Position numbers and translations under genes: made by a program. A DNA stretch of 27,661 nt from JAFARZ01 sp035651595. Lineage in GTDB: Bacteria > Actinomycetota > Actinomycetes > Streptosporangiales > Streptosporangiaceae. Shown piece by piece: positions 1 to 6,096 of the stretch. How positions within the stretch are numbered: the first letter of the stretch is position 1; each line of letters begins with the position of its first letter. The stretch is from positions 1 through 27,661 of the forward strand of contig DASRFJ010000282.1 in assembly GCA_035651595.1 (NCBI GenBank), given 5' to 3'. The notes under the pieces were generated by a model. The model did no database searches and was not told the origin of the DNA. It saw only the letters and a list, made by a program, of their open reading frames with translations.

Positions 1-375
1 GAACCGCTGGCCGGCCTGCCGGCGCGGTGCCCGGTCGATCCCGGCACCGAGGTCGCGCTGGCCTCGCCCGCCAAGGCGATCGCGGCGCTGCGCTGCGCCG
101 CTAGCTCCGCGGAAGCGGCCTGGGGCGGCCGCAGCGCGGTCACGATGCCCGCGCTGACCGTCACCGTGGCGGACATGGCCGCCGCGCTGGAGCGGATCGC
201 GGGAGCCGAAGTCAGCGCGCTGATCGACTGGCGACCCGATCCGGTCATCGCCGGGCTCGTCGCGGGCTGGCCCGCGCGTGTCCGCGCGGACCGCGCGGCG
301 CGGCTCGGCCTGACCCCCGACCCGGACGTCGACACGCTGATCAGGATGCACCTCGCGGAGTCGCGGACGAGCTAA
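1..375 (+). CDS. denD: D-erythronate dehydrogenase-like NAD-dependent epimerase/dehydrogenase, C-terminal end
   Basis: Only the last 124 residues are visible; the frame is open from base 1 to TAA at 373-375. The end resembles the C-terminus of DenD-type extended SDR proteins, which oxidise D-erythronate or related four-carbon sugar acids with NAD. The recognisable parts are a 'cPVDPgTeVALaSPakaI' stretch, the 'MPALTVTVADMAAALERIAG' stretch, and a final 'WPARvrAdRAarLGLtpDpdvDtLIr' block. The NAD-binding Rossmann half and the Tyr-x-x-x-Lys site lie outside the window, so activity cannot be judged. The gene is tail to tail with the mycofactocin-type SDR, whose open frame runs antisense through this whole fragment in codon register. 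A general sugar-nucleotide epimerase is the alternative. The family call rests on recalled sequence similarity. Confidence 0.75.
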   Translation, partial: EPLAGLPARCPVDPGTEVALASPAKAIAALRCAASSAEAAWGGRSAVTMPALTVTVADMAAALERIAGAEVSALIDWRPDPVIAGLVAGWPARVRADRAARLGLTPDPDVDTLIRMHLAESRTS

Positions 376-1188
376 GGCGCTCAGCCCGGCGTCGACCGGG
401 ATGACCGCGCCGGTCAGCGCGGACGCGTCCGGGCCGCAGAGCCAGGCGACCGCGGCGGCGACCTCGGCCGGATCCAGCACCCGGCGCAGCAGGGCCTGCG
501 CGGCGAAGTCCTCCTGATCGGGCAGATCGTAGATGGCGGCGCTCGCCGCCAGCATCGCGCCGCGGGTGGATCCCGGGCAGACGACGTTCGCGGTCACCCC
601 GGTGCCCGCCAGGTCGGCGGCGAGGGCCCGCACATAGCCGGTGACCGCGCCCTTGGCCGCCGAATACGCGGCGAGCATCGGCATCGCCCGCAGCGCGGCG
701 GCGGAGGAGATCGCGACGAACCGCCCTCGCCCGGCCGCGACCATCGCCGGGACGCACGCGTCAGCCAGGTGCCGCACGCCGTACAGGTTCACCCGGATCA
801 TCGAGTCGAACGCCTCGTCCGGCACCGCCCACGCCGGATGTCCGGCGATCAGGCCCGCCGCGGCGACGGCGGCGGCCGGAACGCGGTCCCCGGCCGCGCG
901 GCGGATCTGGTCGCGGACCGCGCCGTCGCCGACGTCGGCGACCAGCTGCCCGGCCCACGGGGCGCCAGCTGCCCGGCAATCGAGTGCCACCGCGGCCAGG
1001 TCGCCGGGCTCCGGCATCGCGTACCCGGCGCCGGGCTGCGGCGCGCAGGCGTCGACCAGCAGCAGGGCCCAGCCATCGGCGGCCAGGCGCCGCGCGATGG
1101 CCGCGCCGATGCCGCGCGCGGCGCCGGTGACAACGGCTAGTTCCCCTACCGGGGGGAGCCATCCCCCCGGACCCCCCTGGCCTGTCAT
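1..1188 (-). CDS. mycofactocin-coupled SDR family oxidoreductase (no stop codon inside the window)
   Basis: Short-chain dehydrogenase of the type found beside mycofactocin genes, expected to hold a tightly bound nicotinamide cofactor and pass electrons to mycofactocin. It starts at ATG 1188, overlapping the mftR stop by ATGA. The Rossmann motif TGAARGIG is at residues 21-28; the site Ser ('ISSAAAL') and YSAAK follow; the C-terminal block 'ALTGAVIPVDAGLSA' ends near base 377. Homology should stop there, but there is no stop: the frame stays open to base 1, antisense to the denD-like gene. Either this protein has a long non-homologous tail, or a stop was lost by mutation or sequence error (a one-base shift would give TGA right after 'VDAG'). 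A GC hairpin lies just inside the start. The substrate is unknown. The first 270 codons are secure; the extension is not. Confidence 0.83.
   Translation of the reverse strand, partial: MTGQGGPGGWLPPVGELAVVTGAARGIGAAIARRLAADGWALLLVDACAPQPGAGYAMPEPGDLAAVALDCRAAGAPWAGQLVADVGDGAVRDQIRRAAGDRVPAAAVAAAGLIAGHPAWAVPDEAFDSMIRVNLYGVRHLADACVPAMVAAGRGRFVAISSAAALRAMPMLAAYSAAKGAVTGYVRALAADLAGTGVTANVVCPGSTRGAMLAASAAIYDLPDQEDFAAQALLRRVLDPAEVAAAVAWLCGPDASALTGAVIPVDAGLSALARPRLREVHPDQRVDVRVGGQAEPRRAVRADTRGPARDEPGDDRIGSPVDQRADFGSRDPLQRGGHVRHGDGQRGHRDRAAAAPGRFRGASGAAQRRDRLGGRGQRDLGAGIDRAPRRQAGQRF
1149..1170 (-). other. GC-rich hairpin just inside the SDR start
   Basis: CCGGGGGG at 1149-1156 and CCCCCCGG at 1163-1170 form a perfect 8-bp stem with a 6-base loop. 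In the SDR mRNA it covers roughly codons 7-13, immediately after the start codon at 1188. Such a stem could hinder ribosome entry or mark a wrongly assigned start. The encoded residues (GPGGWLPP) precede the conserved Rossmann strand, so they are poorly constrained. Confidence 0.5.
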
Positions 1189-1778
1189 GTCCCCGCCACC
1201 GCGCGCTCCAGTTCCCGCATCGCGGCGTCGAGCAGGAAGCTCAGGTCCGCGGTCTCGTCGTCGAGCCAGTGCTGATAGGCCGCGACCGCGACGCCGAGGA
1301 CGGCATGGGAGACGGCCTGCGGTGCCAGGTCATCCGGCCTGGCCCCGCTGCGCTCGGCGACAAATCCGGCGACCACCTCACGCCAGGCGGCGAAGCGCAG
1401 CGTGGCGTGGGCCAGCAGGGCCGGCACCCGCAAGATGAGCCGCATCCGCTCGCGGTGCTGCGGTATCTGGGCGGGCGCGACCGCGTTGAAGTCCACCAGC
1501 GCCACCCGGAGGGCATCGATAAGCGGCACCTCGCGCGGGCATTCCTTGAGCCGGACCCGCATGCGCTCGAGTTCCTGCTCGAACATGCCCCACGGGATGT
1601 CGTTCTTCGACGGGAAGTACCGGAAGAACGTCCGCCGGCCGATCCCGGCCGCGGCCGCGATGTCATCGACGGTCGTCTGCTCGAAACCCTTGTCCGCGAA
1701 CAGCCGGAACGCGACACGCTCAAGCTCGGCCCGGGAGGTCGCGTGCTTGCGTCCGGGCATTGCCGCGGCTTCGGTCAC
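1185..1778 (-). CDS. mftR: TetR-family mycofactocin system transcriptional regulator MftR
   Basis: 197-residue TetR/AcrR-type repressor. The N-terminal helix-turn-helix is clear ('RVAFRLFADKGFEQTTVDDIAAAAGIGRRTFFRYFPSK', about residues 21-58). The all-helical C-terminal ligand-binding part includes 'HRERMRLILRVPAL' and 'QHWLDDETADL', as in MftR proteins, which repress mycofactocin genes and respond to acyl-CoA in mycobacteria. The gene diverges from mftA across a 47-bp gap holding an imperfect palindrome at 1784-1807. I chose GTG 1778 because CAGAAT followed by AAAACG sits directly before it, a good leaderless arrangement; ATG 1760 is the alternative. The stop overlaps the SDR start (ATGA), so the two genes are co-transcribed. 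Confidence 0.93.
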   Translation of the reverse strand: MTEAAAMPGRKHATSRAELERVAFRLFADKGFEQTTVDDIAAAAGIGRRTFFRYFPSKNDIPWGMFEQELERMRVRLKECPREVPLIDALRVALVDFNAVAPAQIPQHRERMRLILRVPALLAHATLRFAAWREVVAGFVAERSGARPDDLAPQAVSHAVLGVAVAAYQHWLDDETADLSFLLDAAMRELERAVAGT

Positions 1779-1783
1779 CGTTT

Positions 1784-1807
1784 TATTCTGGCACTGAGTG
1801 CCGAATA
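1784..1807. promoter_or_regulatory. palindromic operator candidate between mftR and mftA
   Basis: TATTC, one T, then GGCAC (1784-1794), a TGA centre, then GTGCC followed by GAATA (1798-1807): two 10-base arms that match perfectly apart from one extra T on the left. It sits between the divergent starts of mftR (1778) and mftA (1826), the usual place for a TetR operator, and overlaps the likely -10 region of mftR. Autoregulation by MftR is inferred. Confidence 0.6.
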
Positions 1808-1825
1808 GCGGAAACGGAGGCTGTT

Positions 1826-1915
1826 ATGCCGGACACGGAAACCGAAGAGCCGCTCGCCGAAGAGGAACTGCTGGTCGAGGACGTCTCGATCGACGGCCTG
1901 TGCGGTGTCTACTAG
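1826..1915 (+). CDS. mftA: mycofactocin precursor peptide MftA (29 aa)
   Basis: A 29-residue ribosomal peptide ending in IDGLCGVY. MftA peptides end in IDG(M/L)CGVY; the last Val-Tyr pair is decarboxylated and cross-linked by MftC and becomes the redox core of mycofactocin. The leader (about residues 2-20) is strongly acidic (a run of Glu, then LLVEDVS), as expected for recognition by MftB. ATG 1826 is preceded by GGAGG at 1816-1820 with 5-base spacing. Its stop (1913-1915) overlaps mftB by 11 bases. The Leu in place of the more common Met before Cys is a conservative variant. It is too small for routine gene finding but unmistakable. Confidence 0.97.
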   Translation: MPDTETEEPLAEEELLVEDVSIDGLCGVY

Positions 1916-2186
1916 CTTCGGCCTGGACCGGCCATGGCGGCTGGCGGACCGCGTGGCGCTGCGCGAGGAGCGGTTCGGCGCCCTGCTCTACCACTTCGGC
2001 ACCAGGCGGCTCTCGTTCATCAAGAGCCGCCAGCTGCTCGCCGTGGTCCGCGGGCTGGCCGATCATCCCAGCGTCCGCGCCGCGTGCGCGGCGGCGGGCG
2101 TCACCGACTCCGAGCTGCCGGCCTGCGCGAAAGCGCTCGCCGTTCTGGCTAACAGGCAGATGATTTCCGAACGGCCAGCGGTTTGA
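1905..2186 (+). CDS. mftB: mycofactocin biosynthesis chaperone MftB (PqqD-like peptide recognition protein)
   Basis: 93-residue RRE (PqqD-like) protein that binds the MftA leader and presents the peptide to the radical SAM enzyme MftC. The family signature 'ALREERFGALLYHFGTRRLSFIKSRQLLAVV' (about residues 18-48) is clear, followed by a short helical half ('RGLADHPSVRAACAAAGV'). It starts at GTG 1905 inside the last codons of mftA and ends with a TTGA overlap with mftC, so the three genes are translationally coupled. Length is normal for the family. Confidence 0.95.
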   Translation: MSTSFGLDRPWRLADRVALREERFGALLYHFGTRRLSFIKSRQLLAVVRGLADHPSVRAACAAAGVTDSELPACAKALAVLANRQMISERPAV

Positions 2187-3346
2187 CTGGCCGGCTGACC
2201 GCGGAGTTCGAGCGAGGTCTGTCCGCACCGATCTGCCTCACCTGGGAACTCACCTACGCGTGCAATCTCGCGTGCACCCATTGCCTGTCCAGTTCTGGCC
2301 GCCGCGACCCGGCCGAGCTGACCACCGCCGAGTGCGAGTCGGTGATCCGCACGCTCCAGCGCATGCAGGTCTTCTACGTCAACATCGGCGGCGGCGAGCC
2401 CACCGTGCGGCCGGACTTCTGGGATCTGCTCGACTACGCGACCGCGCATCAGGTCGGGGTGAAGTTCTCGACCAATGGGATCAGGATCGACCAGGCCGCC
2501 GCGGCCAGGCTGGCGGCCAGCGACTATGTCGATGTGCAGATATCGCTCGACGGCGCGACGGCCGAGGTCAACGACGCGGTCCGCGGGCCCGGCTCGTACG
2601 CGACGGCGCTGCGCGCGATAACCGAGCTGGCCGCGGCCGGGTTCCGGGGCTTCAAGCTGTCGGTGGTGATGACCAGGCACAACATCCCGCAGCTGGACGC
2701 GCTCAAGCAGCTCGCCGACGACTATGGCGCGCAGCTGCGGCTGACCCGGCTGCGGCCGTCCGGTCGCGGCGCGGATTCCTGGCCGGCGCTGCATCCGACG
2801 GCGGATCAGCAGCGCGAGCTGTACGACTGGCTGTGCGCGCACGGCGAGCGGGTGCTGACCGGTGACTCCTTCTTCCACCTGTCGGCGTACGGCGAGCCGC
2901 TGCCCGGGCTGAGCATGTGCGGCGCCGGACGGGTCGTCTGCCTGATCGACCCGGTCGGCGACGTGTACGCATGCCCGTTCGCCATCCACGAAAGGTTCCG
3001 GGCCGGGAACGTCCGGCAGCCCGGCGGGTTCGCGGCGCTCTGGCGGGACGCGCCGTTGTTCGCGCGGCTGCGTGCGCCGCAGGCCGCGGGCGCGTGCGAA
3101 TCCTGCGGGCAGTACGACTCCTGCCGTGGCGGCTGCATGGCGGCGAAGTTCTTCACCGGCCTGCCGCTGGCCGGCCCGGACCCGGAGTGCGTGCGCGGTC
3201 ACGGTGCCGAAGCGCTGGCCGCCGCGGCGCCGGCCCCGCGCCCGTCGGCCGATCACTCCCGGCGCGCGGTGCCGGTGACGATCGGGCGAAGGCCGCCGCG
3301 GGCCTGCGACGAGAGTCCCGTCGGCGATGCGCGACGGGCCCGCTGA
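2183..3346 (+). CDS. mftC: mycofactocin radical SAM maturase MftC
   Basis: 387-residue radical SAM/SPASM enzyme that oxidatively decarboxylates the C-terminal Tyr of MftA and then forms the Val-Tyr carbon-carbon bond. The SAM-cluster motif CxxxCxxC is Cys27, Cys31, Cys34; the SAM-binding GGGEP is at 69-73. The C-terminal SPASM domain shows Cys246, 253, 264, 305, 308, 314, 318 and 336, enough for two auxiliary iron-sulfur clusters. I chose TTG 2183, which overlaps the mftB stop by four bases. The tail after residue 340 is low-complexity, rich in Ala, Pro and Arg, and overlaps the start of mftF. All key residues are present. Confidence 0.98.
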   Translation: MTGRLTAEFERGLSAPICLTWELTYACNLACTHCLSSSGRRDPAELTTAECESVIRTLQRMQVFYVNIGGGEPTVRPDFWDLLDYATAHQVGVKFSTNGIRIDQAAAARLAASDYVDVQISLDGATAEVNDAVRGPGSYATALRAITELAAAGFRGFKLSVVMTRHNIPQLDALKQLADDYGAQLRLTRLRPSGRGADSWPALHPTADQQRELYDWLCAHGERVLTGDSFFHLSAYGEPLPGLSMCGAGRVVCLIDPVGDVYACPFAIHERFRAGNVRQPGGFAALWRDAPLFARLRAPQAAGACESCGQYDSCRGGCMAAKFFTGLPLAGPDPECVRGHGAEALAAAAPAPRPSADHSRRAVPVTIGRRPPRACDESPVGDARRAR

Positions 3347-4781
3347 CCAGCTGATCCCGGCCGGGTTCCGCATCCGGGCCGATCCCGGTGCCCGGCTGGC
3401 GGGCCAGATCCTGACCGGCGGCGCGCCGGTCCGGCTGCTGCGCCTGTCCGCCGCCGGCGCACGCCAGGTCACCGCGTGGTGGGCGGGCGAGCCGGTCTCC
3501 GCGAGCACCGCCGCCCGCACGCTCGCGCGTCGCCTGCTCGACGCCGGCATCGCGCACCCCATGCTGGACGGTGCTGGCGCACCGGGGCCTGCCGACGTGA
3601 CCGTGGTGGTGCCGGCCAGAGACCGGCTGCCCATGCTCGCGGCGTGCCTGGCGAGCCTGACCGGGCCCGGCCAGCCGCCCGTCATCGTGGCCGACGACGG
3701 TTCGGCGGACCCGGCCGGCGTCGCCGCGGCGGCCGCCGCGTCGGGCGTCCGCCTGGTGCGGCGGGCGCTGAACGGCGGGCCTGGCGCGGCGCGGAACAGC
3801 GGCTTCGCGCTGGTCAGCACGCCGTTCGTGGCGTTCGTCGATTCTGACTGCGTGGTCCGGCCTGGCTGGCTGGCGCCGCTGCTGCGGCACTTCGCCGACC
3901 CCGCGGTCGGCGCGGTGGCGCCGCGGATCGTGCCGCACGCGCCGGCCCCGTCCTGGCTCAGCCGCTATGAGTCGGCCAGCTCCGCGCTGGACATGGGACC
4001 GCGCGAGGGTGCCGTCGCCGCGGGCGGCCGGATCTCGTACCTGCCGACCGCGGCGCTGGTGGTCCGCGCCGCCGCCTTCGGACCCGGGTTTGCCGAAGAC
4101 ATCAGCGTGGGGGAGGACGTCGACTTCGTCTGGCGGCTCGCCGCGGCCGGGTGGCGGGTGCGGTACGAGCCCGGTTCGGCGGTCGAGCATCAGCACCGGG
4201 ACCGGCTCCGCCCGTGGTTCAGCCGGCGCCAGCACTACGGGACGTCCGCGGCGGTGCTCGAGGCCAGGCACCCGCGGGCCGTCCGCCCGTTCTACGTCTC
4301 CCGGTGGACCGCCGCCGCGTGGCTGGCGGCCGCTGTTGGCCAGCCCGCGGCCGGCGCGGCTGTCACCGGCACGGCGACCGCGTTGCTGGCCCGGCGGCTG
4401 ACCGGTGTCACCGGCAACCGGCAGCTGGCCTGGCGGCTCGCGTTCCGCCTGGCCGCCGGCGGCACACTGGCCGCCGCGCGTCCCCTAGGCGCCGCCATCT
4501 CCCGCGCCTGGTGGCCGGCGGCGATTCCGCTCGCGATCGCCGTCCCGCGGCTGCGCCTGCCGCTCGCGGCCCTGGTCCTGACGCCGCCGCTGCTCGACTG
4601 GGCGGATCTGCGCCCGGCGCTGGATCCGGCTCGTTTCGTGGCGGGCCGCCTGCTCGGCGACGTCGCCTACAGCGTGGGCCTCTGGCAAGGCTGTATTCGT
4701 CAGCGAACGCTCTACCCCCTGCTCCCCGCGACATCGACGTCCGGTTCCCCACGATCGCCGGCGTGCCAAACGCGTAGTTGA
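3327..4781 (+). CDS. mftF: mycofactocin glycosyltransferase MftF (family 2)
   Basis: 484-residue GT2 enzyme that adds the glucose chain to the mycofactocin precursor. An N-terminal part of about 90 residues with a winged-helix-like 'RLLRLSAAGARQVTAWW' region precedes the GT-A fold. That fold shows 'TVVVPARDRLPMLAACL', the nucleotide-binding DDGS, the metal-binding DSD in 'FVDSDCVVRPGW', and the acceptor-site GEDVDFVWR. Hydrophobic segments near residues 325-355 and 400-430 suggest membrane association. It overlaps mftC by 20 bases. The stop TGA (4779-4781) lies inside a palindromic repeat that starts near 4763, so the last residues (about PACQTRS) are repeat-encoded and probably replace the original end. 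The catalytic core is intact. The canonical mftD and mftE positions between mftC and mftF are empty. Confidence 0.95.
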   Translation: MRDGPADQLIPAGFRIRADPGARLAGQILTGGAPVRLLRLSAAGARQVTAWWAGEPVSASTAARTLARRLLDAGIAHPMLDGAGAPGPADVTVVVPARDRLPMLAACLASLTGPGQPPVIVADDGSADPAGVAAAAAASGVRLVRRALNGGPGAARNSGFALVSTPFVAFVDSDCVVRPGWLAPLLRHFADPAVGAVAPRIVPHAPAPSWLSRYESASSALDMGPREGAVAAGGRISYLPTAALVVRAAAFGPGFAEDISVGEDVDFVWRLAAAGWRVRYEPGSAVEHQHRDRLRPWFSRRQHYGTSAAVLEARHPRAVRPFYVSRWTAAAWLAAAVGQPAAGAAVTGTATALLARRLTGVTGNRQLAWRLAFRLAAGGTLAAARPLGAAISRAWWPAAIPLAIAVPRLRLPLAALVLTPPLLDWADLRPALDPARFVAGRLLGDVAYSVGLWQGCIRQRTLYPLLPATSTSGSPRSPACQTRS

Positions 4782-4850
4782 GCCCGCTAGACCGTGTCAG
4801 CGTGCGCCGAGGCACGCTCTAGCGGGCTCATTTGCGCAGTTGACACGCTG
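4763..4850. repeat. palindromic intergenic repeat, copy A
   Basis: Left arm 4778-4800 and right arm 4811-4830 share the core TGAGCCCGCTAGA in opposite orientation, with a 10-base loop, giving a long near-perfect stem. Flanks GCCAAA...CG (from 4763) and GCGCAGTTGACACG (4834-4847) also recur in copy B at 25610-25786. It lies between convergent mftF and mftD, where it could act as a two-way terminator, and it provides the mftF stop. Because copy B sits in a divergent promoter region, a MITE-like repeat explains both better than a terminator alone. Confidence 0.75.
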
Positions 4851-4884
4851 AGGGTGATCGCCGGCGTGAGCCGCGCGGACGAAA

Positions 4885-6066
4885 CTACTTGCCCAGGCCG
4901 TGGGTGAAGTCGTGGGGGATGATGACGTCGTCGGGGGTCAGTTCGCGGACCGATGACCGGCCCAGCGCGAGCAGCGTGGCGTCGATGCCGCCGCGCAGCA
5001 CGTCGAAGACGTTCCGCACGCCGGCCGGCCCGGCGGCCGCCAGCCCCCACAGGTAGGGCCGCCCGATCATGACCGCGCGGGCGCCGGCCGCGAGCGCCTT
5101 GACGACGTCGCCGCCACGGCGGATGCCGCCGTCGAGCAGGACCTCGACCTGGCCGCCGACCGCGCCGGCGACGGCGGGCAGCGCGCGGATGGCGGCGGGG
5201 GTGCCGTCCAGGTTGTTGCCGCCGTGGTTGGACACGGAGATGGCAGTGGCACCGGCGTCGACGGCGCGGCGGGCGTCGTCGGTACGCATGATGCCCTTGA
5301 TCAGGAACGGGCCGTCCCACTGACCGCGCAGCCAGGCGATGTCGGCCCAGGTCGGCGGCGGGGTGCCCAGCCACTCACCGTACGCGCCGAAGAACGTGGG
5401 GGCCGGCTCGCCGGGAGCGGCCATGTTGGGAACGGTCAGGCCGGGCAGCCCGCCCTGGCGCAGCCAGTCCAGCACGTATCCGGGCCTGGTGATGCCCTCC
5501 GGCGCGAGCCGCAGCAGCGTCCGCGGGTCCATCCGCTCCGGGATGCGCGGGCTGCCCCAGTCCCGGCCGTTGGCGAACGACCAGTCCAGCGTCAAGATCA
5601 GCGCCTTCGCGCCGGCCTGGCGGGCCCGCTCGACGCGAGCGGCGATCACGTCGCGGCCACCAGACCAGTAGATCTGGAAGAACAGCCGCGGGTTGACCGC
5701 GGCGACCTCCTCGACCGGCTTGCTGGCGAACGAGCTCAGGCCCATCGCCGTGCCAGCGTCCGCGGTGCCGCGCGCGACGCCAGCCTCCCCGGTCGGATGG
5801 ACCGCCTGCACGCCGGTTGGCGAGGCGATCACCGGCAGGGACAGGTCCTGGCCCAGCACGGTCACCGCCTGGTCGCGTGCGGCCGGCAGGTCCGCGATCC
5901 GCGGCGGCGCGAACCGCAGATCGGTGAAGGCGGCGGTGTTGTCCGCCATCGTGACGCCCTGCTCCGAGCCGGCCAGCAGCGCCAGGTACACCGAACGGGG
6001 CAGCCGCCGCTTTGCTCGCCGCCGGGCCTCCTCGACGGTCTCGAACCAGTCCCGCGTGCTCGCCAC
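4885..6066 (-). CDS. mftD: pre-mycofactocin synthase MftD (FMN-dependent, lactate dehydrogenase-like)
   Basis: 393-residue flavoprotein of the FMN-dependent alpha-hydroxyacid dehydrogenase fold. MftD oxidatively deaminates the Val-Tyr-derived AHDP unit to give redox-active pre-mycofactocin. Visible landmarks are 'LPVIASPTGVQAVHP', 'MGLSSFASKPVEEV', the conserved Lys in 'FLIKGIMRTDDARRAVDAG', the active-site His in 'SNHGGNNLDGTPA', and the phosphate-binding 'LLDGGIRRGGDVVKALAAGARAVMIGR'. It starts at GTG 6066, behind GGAGGT with 4-base spacing; the open frame continues upstream but is not this gene. Unusually it is inverted relative to mftABCF and shares a 30-bp gap with the divergent decarboxylase gene. 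Homology to MftD (LldD1) is close throughout. Confidence 0.95.
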   Translation of the reverse strand: MASTRDWFETVEEARRRAKRRLPRSVYLALLAGSEQGVTMADNTAAFTDLRFAPPRIADLPAARDQAVTVLGQDLSLPVIASPTGVQAVHPTGEAGVARGTADAGTAMGLSSFASKPVEEVAAVNPRLFFQIYWSGGRDVIAARVERARQAGAKALILTLDWSFANGRDWGSPRIPERMDPRTLLRLAPEGITRPGYVLDWLRQGGLPGLTVPNMAAPGEPAPTFFGAYGEWLGTPPPTWADIAWLRGQWDGPFLIKGIMRTDDARRAVDAGATAISVSNHGGNNLDGTPAAIRALPAVAGAVGGQVEVLLDGGIRRGGDVVKALAAGARAVMIGRPYLWGLAAAGPAGVRNVFDVLRGGIDATLLALGRSSVRELTPDDVIIPHDFTHGLGK

Positions 6067-6084
6067 CAGTACCTCCTGCCGTTG

Positions 6085-6096
6085 TAGCGTAGCGCC
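6085..6096 (+). promoter_or_regulatory. -10 element for a leaderless decarboxylase transcript
   Basis: TAGCGT (6085-6090) fits the TAnnnT -10 pattern and ends six bases before GTG 6097, the spacing expected when transcription starts at the start codon. No Shine-Dalgarno precedes GTG 6097 on this strand. The whole gap to mftD is 30 bp, so the -35 region would lie within the 5' end of mftD. Confidence 0.45.

Noticed and set aside
2063..3820. Long minus-strand open frame (585 codons) opposite mftC and mftF
   Set aside because: Antisense to two strongly supported genes; product is Arg- and Ala-rich without any motif, as expected of antisense frames in GC-rich DNA.
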